Assembly (NCBI GenBank): GCA_035294565.1
Contig: DATGKR010000100.1
Coordinates: 1 to 48,444 of the forward strand
Length of the DNA: 48,444 nt
From: DATGKR01 sp035294565
GTDB taxonomy: Bacteria > Actinomycetota > Acidimicrobiia > Acidimicrobiales > Palsa-688
Direction of reading: 5' to 3'
Shown here in pieces: positions 24,113-32,507 of this stretch; the first letter of the stretch is position 1, and each line of letters begins with the position of its first letter. The translations under genes and the position numbers were made by a program. The notes under the pieces were generated by a model. The model did no database searches, was not told where the DNA came from, and saw nothing but the letters and a program-made list of their open reading frames with translations.

Positions 24113-25399
24113 TCAGTTCCTCGGCAGGTCCTTGAACGGCTTGTCCTTGTCGGGGTTCGGCTCGCGGGGCAGTCCGAGCACCCGCTCGCCGATGATGTTG
24201 TGCTGGATCTCGTCGGTGCCGCCGTAGATCTGCGGTCCCTGGGCGAACAGCGCCATCTCGGTGACCGCAGCGGCGAAGCCGCCGCCGGGAAGGCCGCCGA
24301 GAGCGGCCGCGGAAGCGGTGTCGTAGCCGTGGAGCGTCCCCCGGGGGCCGAGTATCCGCAGGCCCAGATCCCGCGACAGGCGCAGGATGATGCTCATGGA
24401 AAGCTTGGCGATGTTGCCCACCCCGGGGATGTCGCCGCCGGCCTTGGCGCGCAGCGTGTTGTAGCGGCCGATCTCGGTGAGGATGTGCAACTGGGCGAGA
24501 CCCTGTCGCACAACCGGGTCGGAGATGGCACCGTTCTCGCGGGCGAGGGCCTGAAGGAGCTTCGAGGCGCCGCCGAGGCCGCCGGGCCCCCCGCCGCGGT
24601 CGCGCCGCTGCCCGGCGAGGTCTCCCGACCGCTTGGCGAGATCGCCGGCGATGGAGCCGGGCAGGGCGGCGCCGCCGGCGGCGGAGCCACCTCCGGCCCC
24701 GAGGCCAGCCCGTTCGAAGGCGAGGGTCGTGTTGGCGACCGCCCAGCCGTTGTTCAAGCCGCCGATGACGGCGTCGTTCGAGACGCGGGCCTCGTTGATG
24801 AACACCTCGTTGAACAGGGCGCGTCCGGTCATCTCCCGCAGCGGTCTCACCTCCACCCCCGGCTGCTTCATGTCGAAGGCGAAGTAGGTGATGCCCTGGT
24901 GCTTGGGGACGTCGGGGTTGGTCCTGGCGAGCAGCATGCCCATGTCCGCCACCTGGCCGCCGGAAGTCCACACCTTCTGCCCGGTGACGACCCACTCGTC
25001 GCCGTCGCGCTCCGCCTTGGTGGACAGCCCGGCGAGGTCCGACCCGGCGCCGGGCTCGCTGAAGAGCTGGCACCAGGCGTCCTGGCCGGTGACGATCCGC
25101 CGCACGTAGCGCTCCTTCTGCTCTTCGGTGCCGTGGGTGGCGATGGTCGGCGCGGCGAGCAGCAAGCCCAGGCCGCCCGGGGGGCCGAGGGCACCGAACT
25201 CGGAGATCGTCTCCTGCACGGCGACCGTCTCGGCGCGCGACAACCCCTTGCCGTAGCAGTCGGGGGGGAGGCTCGGCGCCGCCCAGCCGGCCAGGCCGAG
25301 ACGCTCCCACCACTCGGCGACCGTCAGGTCGGGATCCCAGTTCTCGGCCAGCCACTGCTTCACCTCGGTGGCCGCGTCTCTCGTCTCCGTCGAAGCCAT
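24113..25399 (-). CDS. Acyl-CoA dehydrogenase with Gly-rich insertion
   Basis: 428 residues. The N-terminal helical domain is followed by the FAD-contacting middle domain (WCQLFSEPGAGSDLAGLSTK, WVVTGQKVWTSGG). The C-terminal domain ends with QIYGGTDEIQHNIIGERVLG, typical of actinobacterial FadE-like enzymes that oxidise acyl-CoA or steroid-side-chain CoA to the enoyl-CoA. Between about residues 230 and 275 there is a Gly/Ala-rich, low-complexity stretch (GAGGGSAAGGAALPG through GGGPGGLGGASK) not seen in the second acyl-CoA dehydrogenase of the window. Substrate length is not readable. It is divergent from putA, with starts about 100 bp apart. Confidence 0.9.
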   Translation of the reverse strand: MASTETRDAATEVKQWLAENWDPDLTVAEWWERLGLAGWAAPSLPPDCYGKGLSRAETVAVQETISEFGALGPPGGLGLLLAAPTIATHGTEEQKERYVRRIVTGQDAWCQLFSEPGAGSDLAGLSTKAERDGDEWVVTGQKVWTSGGQVADMGMLLARTNPDVPKHQGITYFAFDMKQPGVEVRPLREMTGRALFNEVFINEARVSNDAVIGGLNNGWAVANTTLAFERAGLGAGGGSAAGGAALPGSIAGDLAKRSGDLAGQRRDRGGGPGGLGGASKLLQALARENGAISDPVVRQGLAQLHILTEIGRYNTLRAKAGGDIPGVGNIAKLSMSIILRLSRDLGLRILGPRGTLHGYDTASAAALGGLPGGGFAAAVTEMALFAQGPQIYGGTDEIQHNIIGERVLGLPREPNPDKDKPFKDLPRN

Positions 25400-25496
25400 C
25401 GGCTGCAGACCTCCCTGTGACGCCGTTGTCCCAAGCTACCGTGCGGCGGCCGCCGCCGGCACGGCCGCCCGGCGGCGCTGCTGGTACCTTGCGCCG

Positions 25497-28400
25497 GTGG
25501 GCCACCTGAGCGCGTCCCCGGCCGGCGGTGACGCCGCCTCGTCGGGTGCCGACCTGCAGTCGACCGTGGAGGAGGCCGAGGCCCTCGCCGCCTCGCTCCT
25601 CACCGACGCCCTGGCTCGCCGATCGCGGCGCGAGCGCCGCCAGGCCGCCCGCCTGGCCCGGCTCCTGTCCGCACCCGCCGGGCGCGAGCTGGTCCTCGCC
25701 CTCACCGACGAGGTGCTGCGAATCGGCGACAGCGGGCGCGCGGCGGGCGTGTTCGCCCGCCTGGCGGCCACGGGCGGGACCCTGGTCGACGACTGGCGCG
25801 CCGCCCGCTACCTCGCCCCGGCCGACCGCGCCGCGTTGGTCGCCGGCGCCCGCCTTGCCCCACGGCTGCCCGGCGTTGTCATGCCCCTGGTGCGGGCGCG
25901 GGTCCTGCGCGAGATGGCCGGGGTGATCCTCCCCGCCGGCCGCCGCCGCCTCGCCCGCCACGCCGCAGCCCGCCGGGCGCAGGGGATCCGCCTCAACGTC
26001 AACGTCCTCGGCGAGGCCGTCCTCGGCGAGGAGGAGGCCGAGAGACGCCTGGCGAGGATCGCCGACGTGCTCTCCCGGCCGGAGGTGGACTACGTGTCGG
26101 TGAAGATCTCCTCGATCTGCTCGCAGCTCGACGTCCTCGCCTTCGACCACGAAGTGGACCGCATCGCCGGCCGGCTGCGACGCCTCTACCGGGCCGCCGG
26201 CGCCAAGTTCGTCAACTTGGACATGGAGGAGTACCGGGACCTCGAGCTCACCGTCGCCGTCTTCCGGAAGGTCCTCGACGAGCCGGAGTTCCTCGCCGCC
26301 AACGCCGGCGTCGTCCTGCAGGCTTACCTGCCGGACTCGGCGGCGGCGCTCGGAGACCTCTGCGGCTGGGCCCGCCAGCGCCGGGCGCGCGGCGGCGGGT
26401 GGGTGAAGGTGCGGATCGTGAAAGGCGCCAACCTGGCGATGGAAACGGTGGACGCGGAGCTGCACTCCTGGCCGCGCGCCCCGTTCGAGGAGAAGGTGGA
26501 AGCGGACGCCAACTACAAGCGCATGCTCGAAACCGCCCTCGACCCGGGCCTCGGCGACGCGGTGCGCGTCGGGGCGGCCAGCCACAACCTCTTCGAGCTG
26601 GCCTGGGCGGCGACGCGCGCCCGGGAGCTCGGCTCCGCCGGCCGTCTCGAGCTGGAAATGCTGGAAGGCATGTCGCCCGCCGCCTCGCGCGCCGTCGCCG
26701 CCCGCTTCGGCGACCTGCTCCTCTACGCCCCGATAGTCGAGCGGGACGACCTCGAGTCGGCGATCGCCTACCTGGTGCGCCGGCTCGACGAGAACAGCAG
26801 CCCGGACAACTTCATCACCCACCAGTACGCCATGACCCCCGGGTCACCCGAGTGGGCGGAACAGGCCGAGCGTTTCCGCCGTTCGGTGGCGCTGTCCCGC
26901 CGACCGGCGCCCCCGCCTCGGCGGGACGCCCCCGCGAAGTGGTCGCCCGAGCCGTTCGCCAACGTTCCCGACACGGATTTCACGCGGGCGGCCAACAGGG
27001 CCTGGGCGGCCCTGGCCGTGAAGGAGCGTCCCGGGGAGTACGGCCCGGTGGTCGACGGGAAACCTTTGTCCGGAAGAACCGTCGAGGCGACCGACCCGAA
27101 CCGTCCCGACGAGGCCTCCTACCGCTGGGCTTCGGCGGGCTCGGAAGCGATCGACGAGGCCCTCGCCGCGGCCGGGCGCGGCGCCGAGGGCTGGCGTTCG
27201 ACGGCGCCGGCCGAGCGGGCCGCGATCCTCCGCTCCGTCGCCGCGGCACTCCGCAGGGAGAGGTCCCGTCTCGTCGGGGTGATGGCGGCCGACGCCGGGC
27301 GGACCGTCCGGGAGGCAGACCACGAGGTCTCCGAGGCCGTCGACTTCGCCGCCTACTACGCCGCCCACATCCCCGGCGTCGACGCCGGTTTCGAGCCCTA
27401 CGGGACCGTCACGGTCGCCTCGCCGTGGAACTTCCCGGTCTCGATACCAGCCGGCGGGGTGCTCGCCGCGCTGGCCGCCGGCAACGCGGTCATCTTGAAG
27501 CCCGCCCCCGAAACGGTCGCCTCGGCGGGCGAGGTGGCCCGGATCATGTGGGAGGCGGGCGTGCCGCACTCGGCTCTGCACTTCGTCCCCTGCGTGGACG
27601 GCCCCGACAGCGCCCGGCTGATCACCGGGGCCGACGCCGTGGTGCTCACCGGGTCGTGGGAGACGGCCCAGCTGTTCCTCTCGTGGCGGCCGGACCTCGA
27701 CCTGCACGCCGAGACGAGCGGCAAGAACGCCATCGTCGTGACGGCCACCGCCGACCCCGACGAGGCGATAGCCGACCTCGTAGCCTCGGCCTTCGGCCAC
27801 GCCGGCCAGAAGTGCTCGGCGGCCAGCCTGGCGATCCTCGAAGCGCCGGTGTTCGACGACGGCAGGTTCCTCCGCCGGCTGGCGGACGCGGTGAGGAGCT
27901 TGCGGGTGGGGGCGGCGGACTCGCTGGCGACCGTGGTCGGCCCGCTTATCCGACCGCCCTCCGGGCCGCTCGAGAGGGCGCTCCGGCGTCTCGACGCGGG
28001 GGAGTCGTGGCTGGTGGAGCCGAGGAGGCTCGGCCCCCAGATGTGGACTCCGGGGGTGAGGGTGGGCGTCGAGGCCGGGTCGTTCTTCCACCTGACCGAA
28101 TGCTTCGGGCCGGTGCTGGGCGTGATGAGGGCGCGCGACCTCGACCACGCGCTCGAGCTGCAGAACCAGGTGCCCTTCGGGCTCACCGCCGGCCTCCAGG
28201 CCCTCGACCCGCTCGAGATCGACCACTGGCGCGCCCGGGTGGAGGCCGGCAACCTCTACGTCAACCGGGGCATCACCGGGGCGGTCGTGCAGAGGCAGCC
28301 GTTCGGCGGCTGGAAGCGTTCCGTTGTCGGGCCGGGGGCCAAGGCGGGCGGCCCGAACTACGTCGCCAGCCTCGGCCGCTGGCAGCCTTGGCGCCCAGGG

Positions 28401-28850
28401 GACGGGGGGGACTACCGGGGGGAGTGGGTGAACTTGTCGCGCCCGTCGGACCCCACCGGCCTGCGGGCCGAGTCCAACGTGTTCCGCTACCGGCCGCTGC
28501 GAAGCGTGGCGGTGGTCGGCTCCACCGGCCTGGAGCAGGCGAAGCAGGCCGCCGCCGCCGTGGGAGCGGCGGTGACGGTGCTGGACCGGCCGGCGGACGC
28601 GGGGTCCCCGGCGGGGTCTTTGGCGGGGCGTGCGCCAGGCGGCTACGACAAGCTCCGCCTGCTGGACCCCACGCCCTCCCAGCTGGCGGAGGCCCACGCC
28701 ACGGGGCTTTGGGTCGACGCGACGCCCGTCGCCGCCGAGCCCCGCCGGGAGCTGCTGCGCTGGGTGCGCGAGCAGGCAGTCAGCGAAAGCCGGCACCGCC
28801 ACGGCAACGTCACGTCGCGCCGGCCGGGGCTGCTTCCCCCGCCACGCTGA
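25497..28850 (+). CDS. putA: Bifunctional proline dehydrogenase / L-glutamate gamma-semialdehyde dehydrogenase
   Basis: 1117 residues catalysing proline to glutamate in two steps. The FAD proline dehydrogenase barrel covers about 60-450 (YVSVKISSICSQLDVL, VRIVKGANLAMETVDAE, LEMLEGMSP, YLVRRLDENSSPDNF). The NAD-dependent aldehyde dehydrogenase domain covers about 480-960, with NFPVSIPAGGVLAALAAGNA, ETSGKNAIVV and the catalytic Cys of HAGQKCSAASL near residue 773, then ECFGPVLGVM and QRQPFGGWKRS. A further 130-residue C-terminal extension resembles the extra domain of longer PutA types. No DNA-binding ribbon-helix-helix is present, so it is not a trifunctional regulator. GTG 25497 is preferred; the frame is open to 25368, but that would overlap the divergent gene. 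Confidence 0.92.
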   Translation: MGHLSASPAGGDAASSGADLQSTVEEAEALAASLLTDALARRSRRERRQAARLARLLSAPAGRELVLALTDEVLRIGDSGRAAGVFARLAATGGTLVDDWRAARYLAPADRAALVAGARLAPRLPGVVMPLVRARVLREMAGVILPAGRRRLARHAAARRAQGIRLNVNVLGEAVLGEEEAERRLARIADVLSRPEVDYVSVKISSICSQLDVLAFDHEVDRIAGRLRRLYRAAGAKFVNLDMEEYRDLELTVAVFRKVLDEPEFLAANAGVVLQAYLPDSAAALGDLCGWARQRRARGGGWVKVRIVKGANLAMETVDAELHSWPRAPFEEKVEADANYKRMLETALDPGLGDAVRVGAASHNLFELAWAATRARELGSAGRLELEMLEGMSPAASRAVAARFGDLLLYAPIVERDDLESAIAYLVRRLDENSSPDNFITHQYAMTPGSPEWAEQAERFRRSVALSRRPAPPPRRDAPAKWSPEPFANVPDTDFTRAANRAWAALAVKERPGEYGPVVDGKPLSGRTVEATDPNRPDEASYRWASAGSEAIDEALAAAGRGAEGWRSTAPAERAAILRSVAAALRRERSRLVGVMAADAGRTVREADHEVSEAVDFAAYYAAHIPGVDAGFEPYGTVTVASPWNFPVSIPAGGVLAALAAGNAVILKPAPETVASAGEVARIMWEAGVPHSALHFVPCVDGPDSARLITGADAVVLTGSWETAQLFLSWRPDLDLHAETSGKNAIVVTATADPDEAIADLVASAFGHAGQKCSAASLAILEAPVFDDGRFLRRLADAVRSLRVGAADSLATVVGPLIRPPSGPLERALRRLDAGESWLVEPRRLGPQMWTPGVRVGVEAGSFFHLTECFGPVLGVMRARDLDHALELQNQVPFGLTAGLQALDPLEIDHWRARVEAGNLYVNRGITGAVVQRQPFGGWKRSVVGPGAKAGGPNYVASLGRWQPWRPGDGGDYRGEWVNLSRPSDPTGLRAESNVFRYRPLRSVAVVGSTGLEQAKQAAAAVGAAVTVLDRPADAGSPAGSLAGRAPGGYDKLRLLDPTPSQLAEAHATGLWVDATPVAAEPRRELLRWVREQAVSESRHRHGNVTSRRPGLLPPPR

Positions 28851-28911
28851 CCCAGCCGTTGCGCCCCCCGTCCCGCGCCCGTGGGACGCGGAGAGGGTAG
28901 GTTCACCCGGC

Positions 28912-30042
28912 GTGGAGATCCATGGCACCTGCGACGAACGGTTCGAAGCGCTGCGCGACGTCCTCGGCGCGAGCATCGACAGAGGCGACGACGTCGGCGC
29001 CTCGGTCGCCTTGACCCTCGAAGGTGAGCTCGTCGTCGACATCTGGGGAGGCTGGGCCGACGAGGCACGGACCACCCCGTGGGACAAAGACACGATCGTC
29101 AACGTCTGGTCGACCACCAAGACGATGACCGCCCTCTGCGCCTTGATCGTCGCCGACGCCGGGGAGCTGGACTTCGAAGCGCCGGTCTCGCGTTACTGGC
29201 CGGAGTTCGGAGCCGCCGGAAAGCGTGGCGTGGTGCTGGTACGCCACCTTCTCGGTCACACCTCGGGCCTGTCGGGCTGGCAGGAGCCGATGTCCACAGA
29301 GGACCTCTACGACTGGGAGAAGGCCACGTCGCTTCTCGCCGCCCAGGAACCCTGGTGGCCGCCCGGCACCGCATCCGGCTACCACGCCCTCACACAGGGG
29401 TACCTCGTCGGCGAGGTGCTGCGCCGCATCACCGGCCAGACGGTCGGCGCCTTCTTCCGCGAGCAGGTAGCCGGACCGCTCGGGGCCGACTTTCACATCG
29501 GGCTGGCCCCCTCCGAGTACCAGCGGGTCTCCAACGTCATCCCCCCACCGCCGATCGACCTGCCCGAGCAGGTGCCGCCGATGGCCGCCAAGACGCTGCT
29601 CAACCCGCCGCTCGACGTCCCCGCCGTCTGGACCGACGAGTGGCGAAAGGCGGAGATCCCGGCCGCCGGGGGCCACGGCAACGCCCGCTCGGTGGCGGTC
29701 GTCCAGTCGGTCCTCGCCAACGGGGGCGAGGTGGGGGGCCGCCGGCTCCTCTCCGGCGCAGGCTGCGAGAAGGTCCTCTACGAGCAGTCGGACGGAACAG
29801 ACCTGGTCCTCGGCATCCCGCTGCGCTTCGGCCTCGGCTACGGCCTGCCGACGCCGGACATCCCGATCAACGCAAGCGGGCGGGCCTGCTTCTGGGGGGG
29901 TTACGGGGGCTCGGTCATCGTCGTGGACATGGAGCGCCGCGTGACGTTCGCCTACATGATGAACAAGATGGGCTCTGGCATCGTCGGCGACGACAGGGCG
30001 TTCAAGCTGATAGCCGCGGCGGCGGAGGTGTTGTCGCAGTAG
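28912..30042 (+). CDS. Beta-lactamase-fold serine hydrolase (class C/EstB-like)
   Basis: 376 residues. The nucleophile motif SxxK is STTK in NVWSTTKTMTAL near residue 66. The second motif region is GTASGYHALTQGYLVGEVL, with a Tyr in the place of the class C YxN Tyr. A third region GGYGGSVIVVDMERRVTF near residue 325 takes the place of the KTG/HxG motif. No signal peptide is seen, so it is probably a cytoplasmic esterase or amidase rather than a resistance enzyme. Substrate unknown. The GTG at 28912 is the only good start before the domain. Its 3' end overlaps the convergent thioesterase gene by 41 bp. Confidence 0.85.
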   Translation: MEIHGTCDERFEALRDVLGASIDRGDDVGASVALTLEGELVVDIWGGWADEARTTPWDKDTIVNVWSTTKTMTALCALIVADAGELDFEAPVSRYWPEFGAAGKRGVVLVRHLLGHTSGLSGWQEPMSTEDLYDWEKATSLLAAQEPWWPPGTASGYHALTQGYLVGEVLRRITGQTVGAFFREQVAGPLGADFHIGLAPSEYQRVSNVIPPPPIDLPEQVPPMAAKTLLNPPLDVPAVWTDEWRKAEIPAAGGHGNARSVAVVQSVLANGGEVGGRRLLSGAGCEKVLYEQSDGTDLVLGIPLRFGLGYGLPTPDIPINASGRACFWGGYGGSVIVVDMERRVTFAYMMNKMGSGIVGDDRAFKLIAAAAEVLSQ

Positions 30043-30847
30043 CCTCCCTCACCGGGCGGAGGAGCACCTCCTGGGCGACGGTGGCCAGGTGGGTGCCGTC
30101 CGCAGAGAACACCCTGCCGGTGGCCAGGCCCCGTGGGGAGCCGATCGCCTCGCAGCGAAAGTCGTGCAGCTGCCAGTCGCCGCCGCTGAGTGGGTGCTGG
30201 AACCAGATTGCGTGGTCGAGGCTGATCCCGTTCCAGTGGCGTCCGGTCACGCCGTCGACCGCCTGCTGGCGGGAACGGACGCAGTCGGACGCGAGGTCGT
30301 CGGACAGGTAGGCGAGGGCCGCGGCGGCGCCAACCGGGTCCTCCGGCGCCACGTCGGCTATGCGCAGCCACGCGGCGGCCCTCCCGTCCTCGTCGACGAC
30401 CGGTCGGCGGTCGAAGAGGTCGAGCCACGGGGCGTCGGTCACCGCGCCGGCAGGCGGCAGGTCGGGGAACGGGGCGGTCTGGATGTAGCGGCCCGGCTCG
30501 CCCGCCTGGAACGACGCCGACATCTGCAGGATCGCCCCGTTGGACTGGGAGGCCAGCACCGAGCGGGTGGCGAAGCTCCGCCCGTCGTGGAGGCGGTCCA
30601 CGTCGAAACGGATGGGCTCCTCGGCGTCTCCCCTGCGGATGAAGTAGGCGTGCAGCGAGTGGATGCGAAACGACGACCCGACGGTGCGGGCGGCGGCCAC
30701 CAGCGACTGGGCGACGATCTGCCCGCCGTACAGACCGCCCCACGGGTAGCTCGGACCGGTCCCCACGTAGGAATCGGGGCCTCGCCGGTCGAGGTCCATC
30801 ATCTCGGCGAAGGACCCGCCGCCAAGCGACCGGTTGCCCGCGCTCAC
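30002..30847 (-). CDS. tesB: Acyl-CoA thioesterase II (TesB-like, double hotdog)
   Basis: 281 residues, the usual TesB length. The N-terminal hotdog has GGLYGGQIVAQSLVAAARTV and SLHAYFIRRGD. The C-terminal hotdog contains SLDHAIWFQHPLSGGDWQLH, which includes the catalytic Asp region of TesB. It hydrolyses acyl-CoA to free acid and CoA, fitting the acyl-CoA dehydrogenases and crotonases nearby. The GTG start overlaps the stop of the zinc-ribbon gene (GTGA), so the two are co-translated. Its 3' end overlaps the serine hydrolase gene on the other strand. Confidence 0.9.
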   Translation of the reverse strand: MSAGNRSLGGGSFAEMMDLDRRGPDSYVGTGPSYPWGGLYGGQIVAQSLVAAARTVGSSFRIHSLHAYFIRRGDAEEPIRFDVDRLHDGRSFATRSVLASQSNGAILQMSASFQAGEPGRYIQTAPFPDLPPAGAVTDAPWLDLFDRRPVVDEDGRAAAWLRIADVAPEDPVGAAAALAYLSDDLASDCVRSRQQAVDGVTGRHWNGISLDHAIWFQHPLSGGDWQLHDFRCEAIGSPRGLATGRVFSADGTHLATVAQEVLLRPVREATATTPPPPRLSA

Positions 30848-31107
30848 TCCTTGGTGGCGACCTGGTTCGGCACGACGTGCATCGCCGGCTCGAAGCGGCC
30901 GGCGTCGCGCTCAGCCGGGACCCGAACCTGGGTGCGGACCAGCTCGTCGCGGCAGGAGGCGCACGGCCCCCAGAACCGCTCGACAACCTCCCGTCCGCAT
31001 CGGGGGCAGGTGAAGGCAGCGGGGGGGTCGGAACCGCGGCTGGTCACGTCGGGCGGATCGGAGCGCCGCGGGTCTTGCGACAGCTTCTCAGGGGTGTCTC
31101 GTTGCAC
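30844..31107 (-). CDS. Small zinc-ribbon protein
   Basis: 87 residues. A disordered Pro/Asp/Ser-rich N-terminus is followed by FTCPRCGREVVERFWGPCAS written here in part, that is CPRCG and CASC separated by 12 residues, forming a four-cysteine zinc ribbon. The C-terminal part (PAERDAGRFEPAMHVVPNQV) has no known motif. It is translationally coupled to the thioesterase, which recalls small zinc-ribbon partners of acyl-CoA enzymes such as DUF35-type proteins, although it is not a DUF35. The start (GTG 31107) is uncertain, with no binding site seen; a later start before the ribbon is possible. Confidence 0.6.
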   Translation of the reverse strand: MQRDTPEKLSQDPRRSDPPDVTSRGSDPPAAFTCPRCGREVVERFWGPCASCRDELVRTQVRVPAERDAGRFEPAMHVVPNQVATKE

Positions 31108-31187
31108 CGGGCGACGACTCTAGCGGGGTGGCGCAATCGGACCCCGGGTCGCAGCGCCCCCCTGGACACGATCCGGCGGCGCCGCAC

Positions 31188-31364
31188 GTCGTTTCGCGCT
31201 CCAGAGATGCCATACCCGGGAATCTCGGGAGCGCGAATCGACGTGTTTCAGGTCGTTTCGCGCTCCAACGATGCCGGCCTGGAACTCGGGAGCGCGAACC
31301 GACGTGTTTCAGGTCGTTTCGCGCTCCCGATGTTGAGCCGCGAAGACGATCGGGAGCGCGAAAG
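31188..31364. repeat. Array of 41-bp palindromic repeats
   Basis: Two full copies (31226-31266 and 31287-31327) read CGGGAGCGCGAA-Y-CGAC, loop GTGTTTCAG, then GTCGTTTCGCGCTCC. Half copies flank them: GTCGTTTCGCGCTCC at 31188-31202 and CGGGAGCGCGAAAG at 31351-31364. The spacers are 23, 20 and 23 bp. Arms of neighbouring copies also pair: the last pair (31317-31331 with 31349-31363) is a 15-bp perfect stem. The first two spacers share GATGCC, so this looks like a duplicated unit of about 62 bp. It fills most of the 331-bp gap between the Rpf-like gene and the zinc-ribbon gene; nothing else is seen in that gap. Confidence 0.85.
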
Positions 31365-31438
31365 CGCCTACCCGCCCCGCGCCGGACCCCAACCCCCGCT
31401 CATCACCCGGGTCCCGCCCCCTGGCCCCCGCCGCGGGC

Positions 31439-32422
31439 TCAGGTGAGGCCGAGCGCCGCCGCGCACGCCGGCCACTGCCCCCAGCCCGACTCGGCTTGCA
31501 GCCGCTGCGCCGCCTGGTCCTGCATGGCCGGCGGCTCGAGGTCGGGTCGGCCCGGGTAGCCCAGCCCGCTCCACGTGGACTGGCTGAACTGGTAGGCGCC
31601 GTAGAAGCCGTTGCCGGTGTTCTCGCGGTAGTTGTCGCCCGACTCGCACTCGCGAAGCTCGAGCCACACGCCGCCGGCCGGGGCCGGCGAGGGGCCGACG
31701 GTGCTGCGGACCACGGCGACGAGCCCCTGGGGGGGACCGGAGGGGATCGCCGCCGCGGCCAACGCCTGGGCCTGGCGGAGCTGGGCTTCTGCCTGCTGCA
31801 AGCTGGCCTGCACGGCGGCCGCCTGCCTCATGGCCGCGTCCCGGGCTGCGAGGGTTGCCGACACCGCCGCCGAGGCGGCGCGGAGCTGGCCGGCGAGGCT
31901 GCGCTCGGCCGCGGCGACACGCAGCTCCTCGCCCCGGTAGGCGTTCATGGCCGACGACACGTCGCCGGTGGCGACGGCGAGGTACTCGGCCCGGATCGCC
32001 GGGTCGCGGGTGCTGGTGAGGCGGCCGGCGGACAGCTCCACGGGGACGCCGGTGACGGGGCCGCCGGTGTAGTCGACGATGGCCGCTTCCTGCAGCGCCC
32101 TTCTGGTGGCGGCGAGCTGTTGTCGCAGTCCCGCGAGGCGCTCCTGGTCGAGGCGGACCTCCGATGCCAGCACGGTGGCGGCGGTGCTGTCCTGTTGGTA
32201 CTGGACGGTCAGGGCCCGTACGCGGGCGCCGGCGGCGGACGCCGCCGCCTGAAGCGATGCGACGGTCGCCCCCTGAGCGGCCCCTGCGGGGGTGGCGCCG
32301 GGCGCGCAGCAGCAGACAACGGCCACGCTCACAACGGCCATCGTCCGCTTGGCGGCTGTGACCCCGGGCCGGGGACTGCGATCCCCGGGGTCTCGCCGCA
32401 CCAGCTTGGCGATGCGCGACAA
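31439..32422 (-). CDS. Secreted coiled-coil protein with Rpf/transglycosylase-like domain
   Basis: About 327 residues. A signal-peptide-like segment (MAVVSVAVVCCCAPG) follows a basic stretch. A long Ala/Gln/Arg-rich coiled coil covers about 55-225. The C-terminal domain of about 75 residues (WLELRECESGDNYRENTGNG, FYGAYQFSQSTWSGLGYPG) matches the transglycosylase-like family related to resuscitation-promoting factors. The Glu of ECESG is the likely catalytic residue. Such proteins cleave peptidoglycan during growth or exit from dormancy, and coiled-coil versions resemble RipA-type hydrolase helpers. The start is uncertain: TTG 32422 keeps the basic n-region, while ATG 32341 would remove it. 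Confidence 0.83.
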   Translation of the reverse strand: MSRIAKLVRRDPGDRSPRPGVTAAKRTMAVVSVAVVCCCAPGATPAGAAQGATVASLQAAASAAGARVRALTVQYQQDSTAATVLASEVRLDQERLAGLRQQLAATRRALQEAAIVDYTGGPVTGVPVELSAGRLTSTRDPAIRAEYLAVATGDVSSAMNAYRGEELRVAAAERSLAGQLRAASAAVSATLAARDAAMRQAAAVQASLQQAEAQLRQAQALAAAAIPSGPPQGLVAVVRSTVGPSPAPAGGVWLELRECESGDNYRENTGNGFYGAYQFSQSTWSGLGYPGRPDLEPPAMQDQAAQRLQAESGWGQWPACAAALGLT

Positions 32423-32507
32423 GTCGGCGGGCAGGATAGCCGCCTGAGCGGCGAAACGCCAATTGAACCATCCGAAAACGGATTAAAACGGACATCGCTG
32501 GCCCCGA

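Noticed and set aside
23772..26822. Minus-strand open frame of 1016 codons across the acyl-CoA dehydrogenase and putA
   Set aside because: It runs out of frame with the dehydrogenase and antisense to putA; the sequence is low-complexity, and both real genes have clear motifs.
31188..31364. Mini CRISPR array
   Set aside because: Only two full repeats, repeats are long palindromes, spacers 1 and 2 share GATGCC and look like diverged copies, and no cas gene is present.
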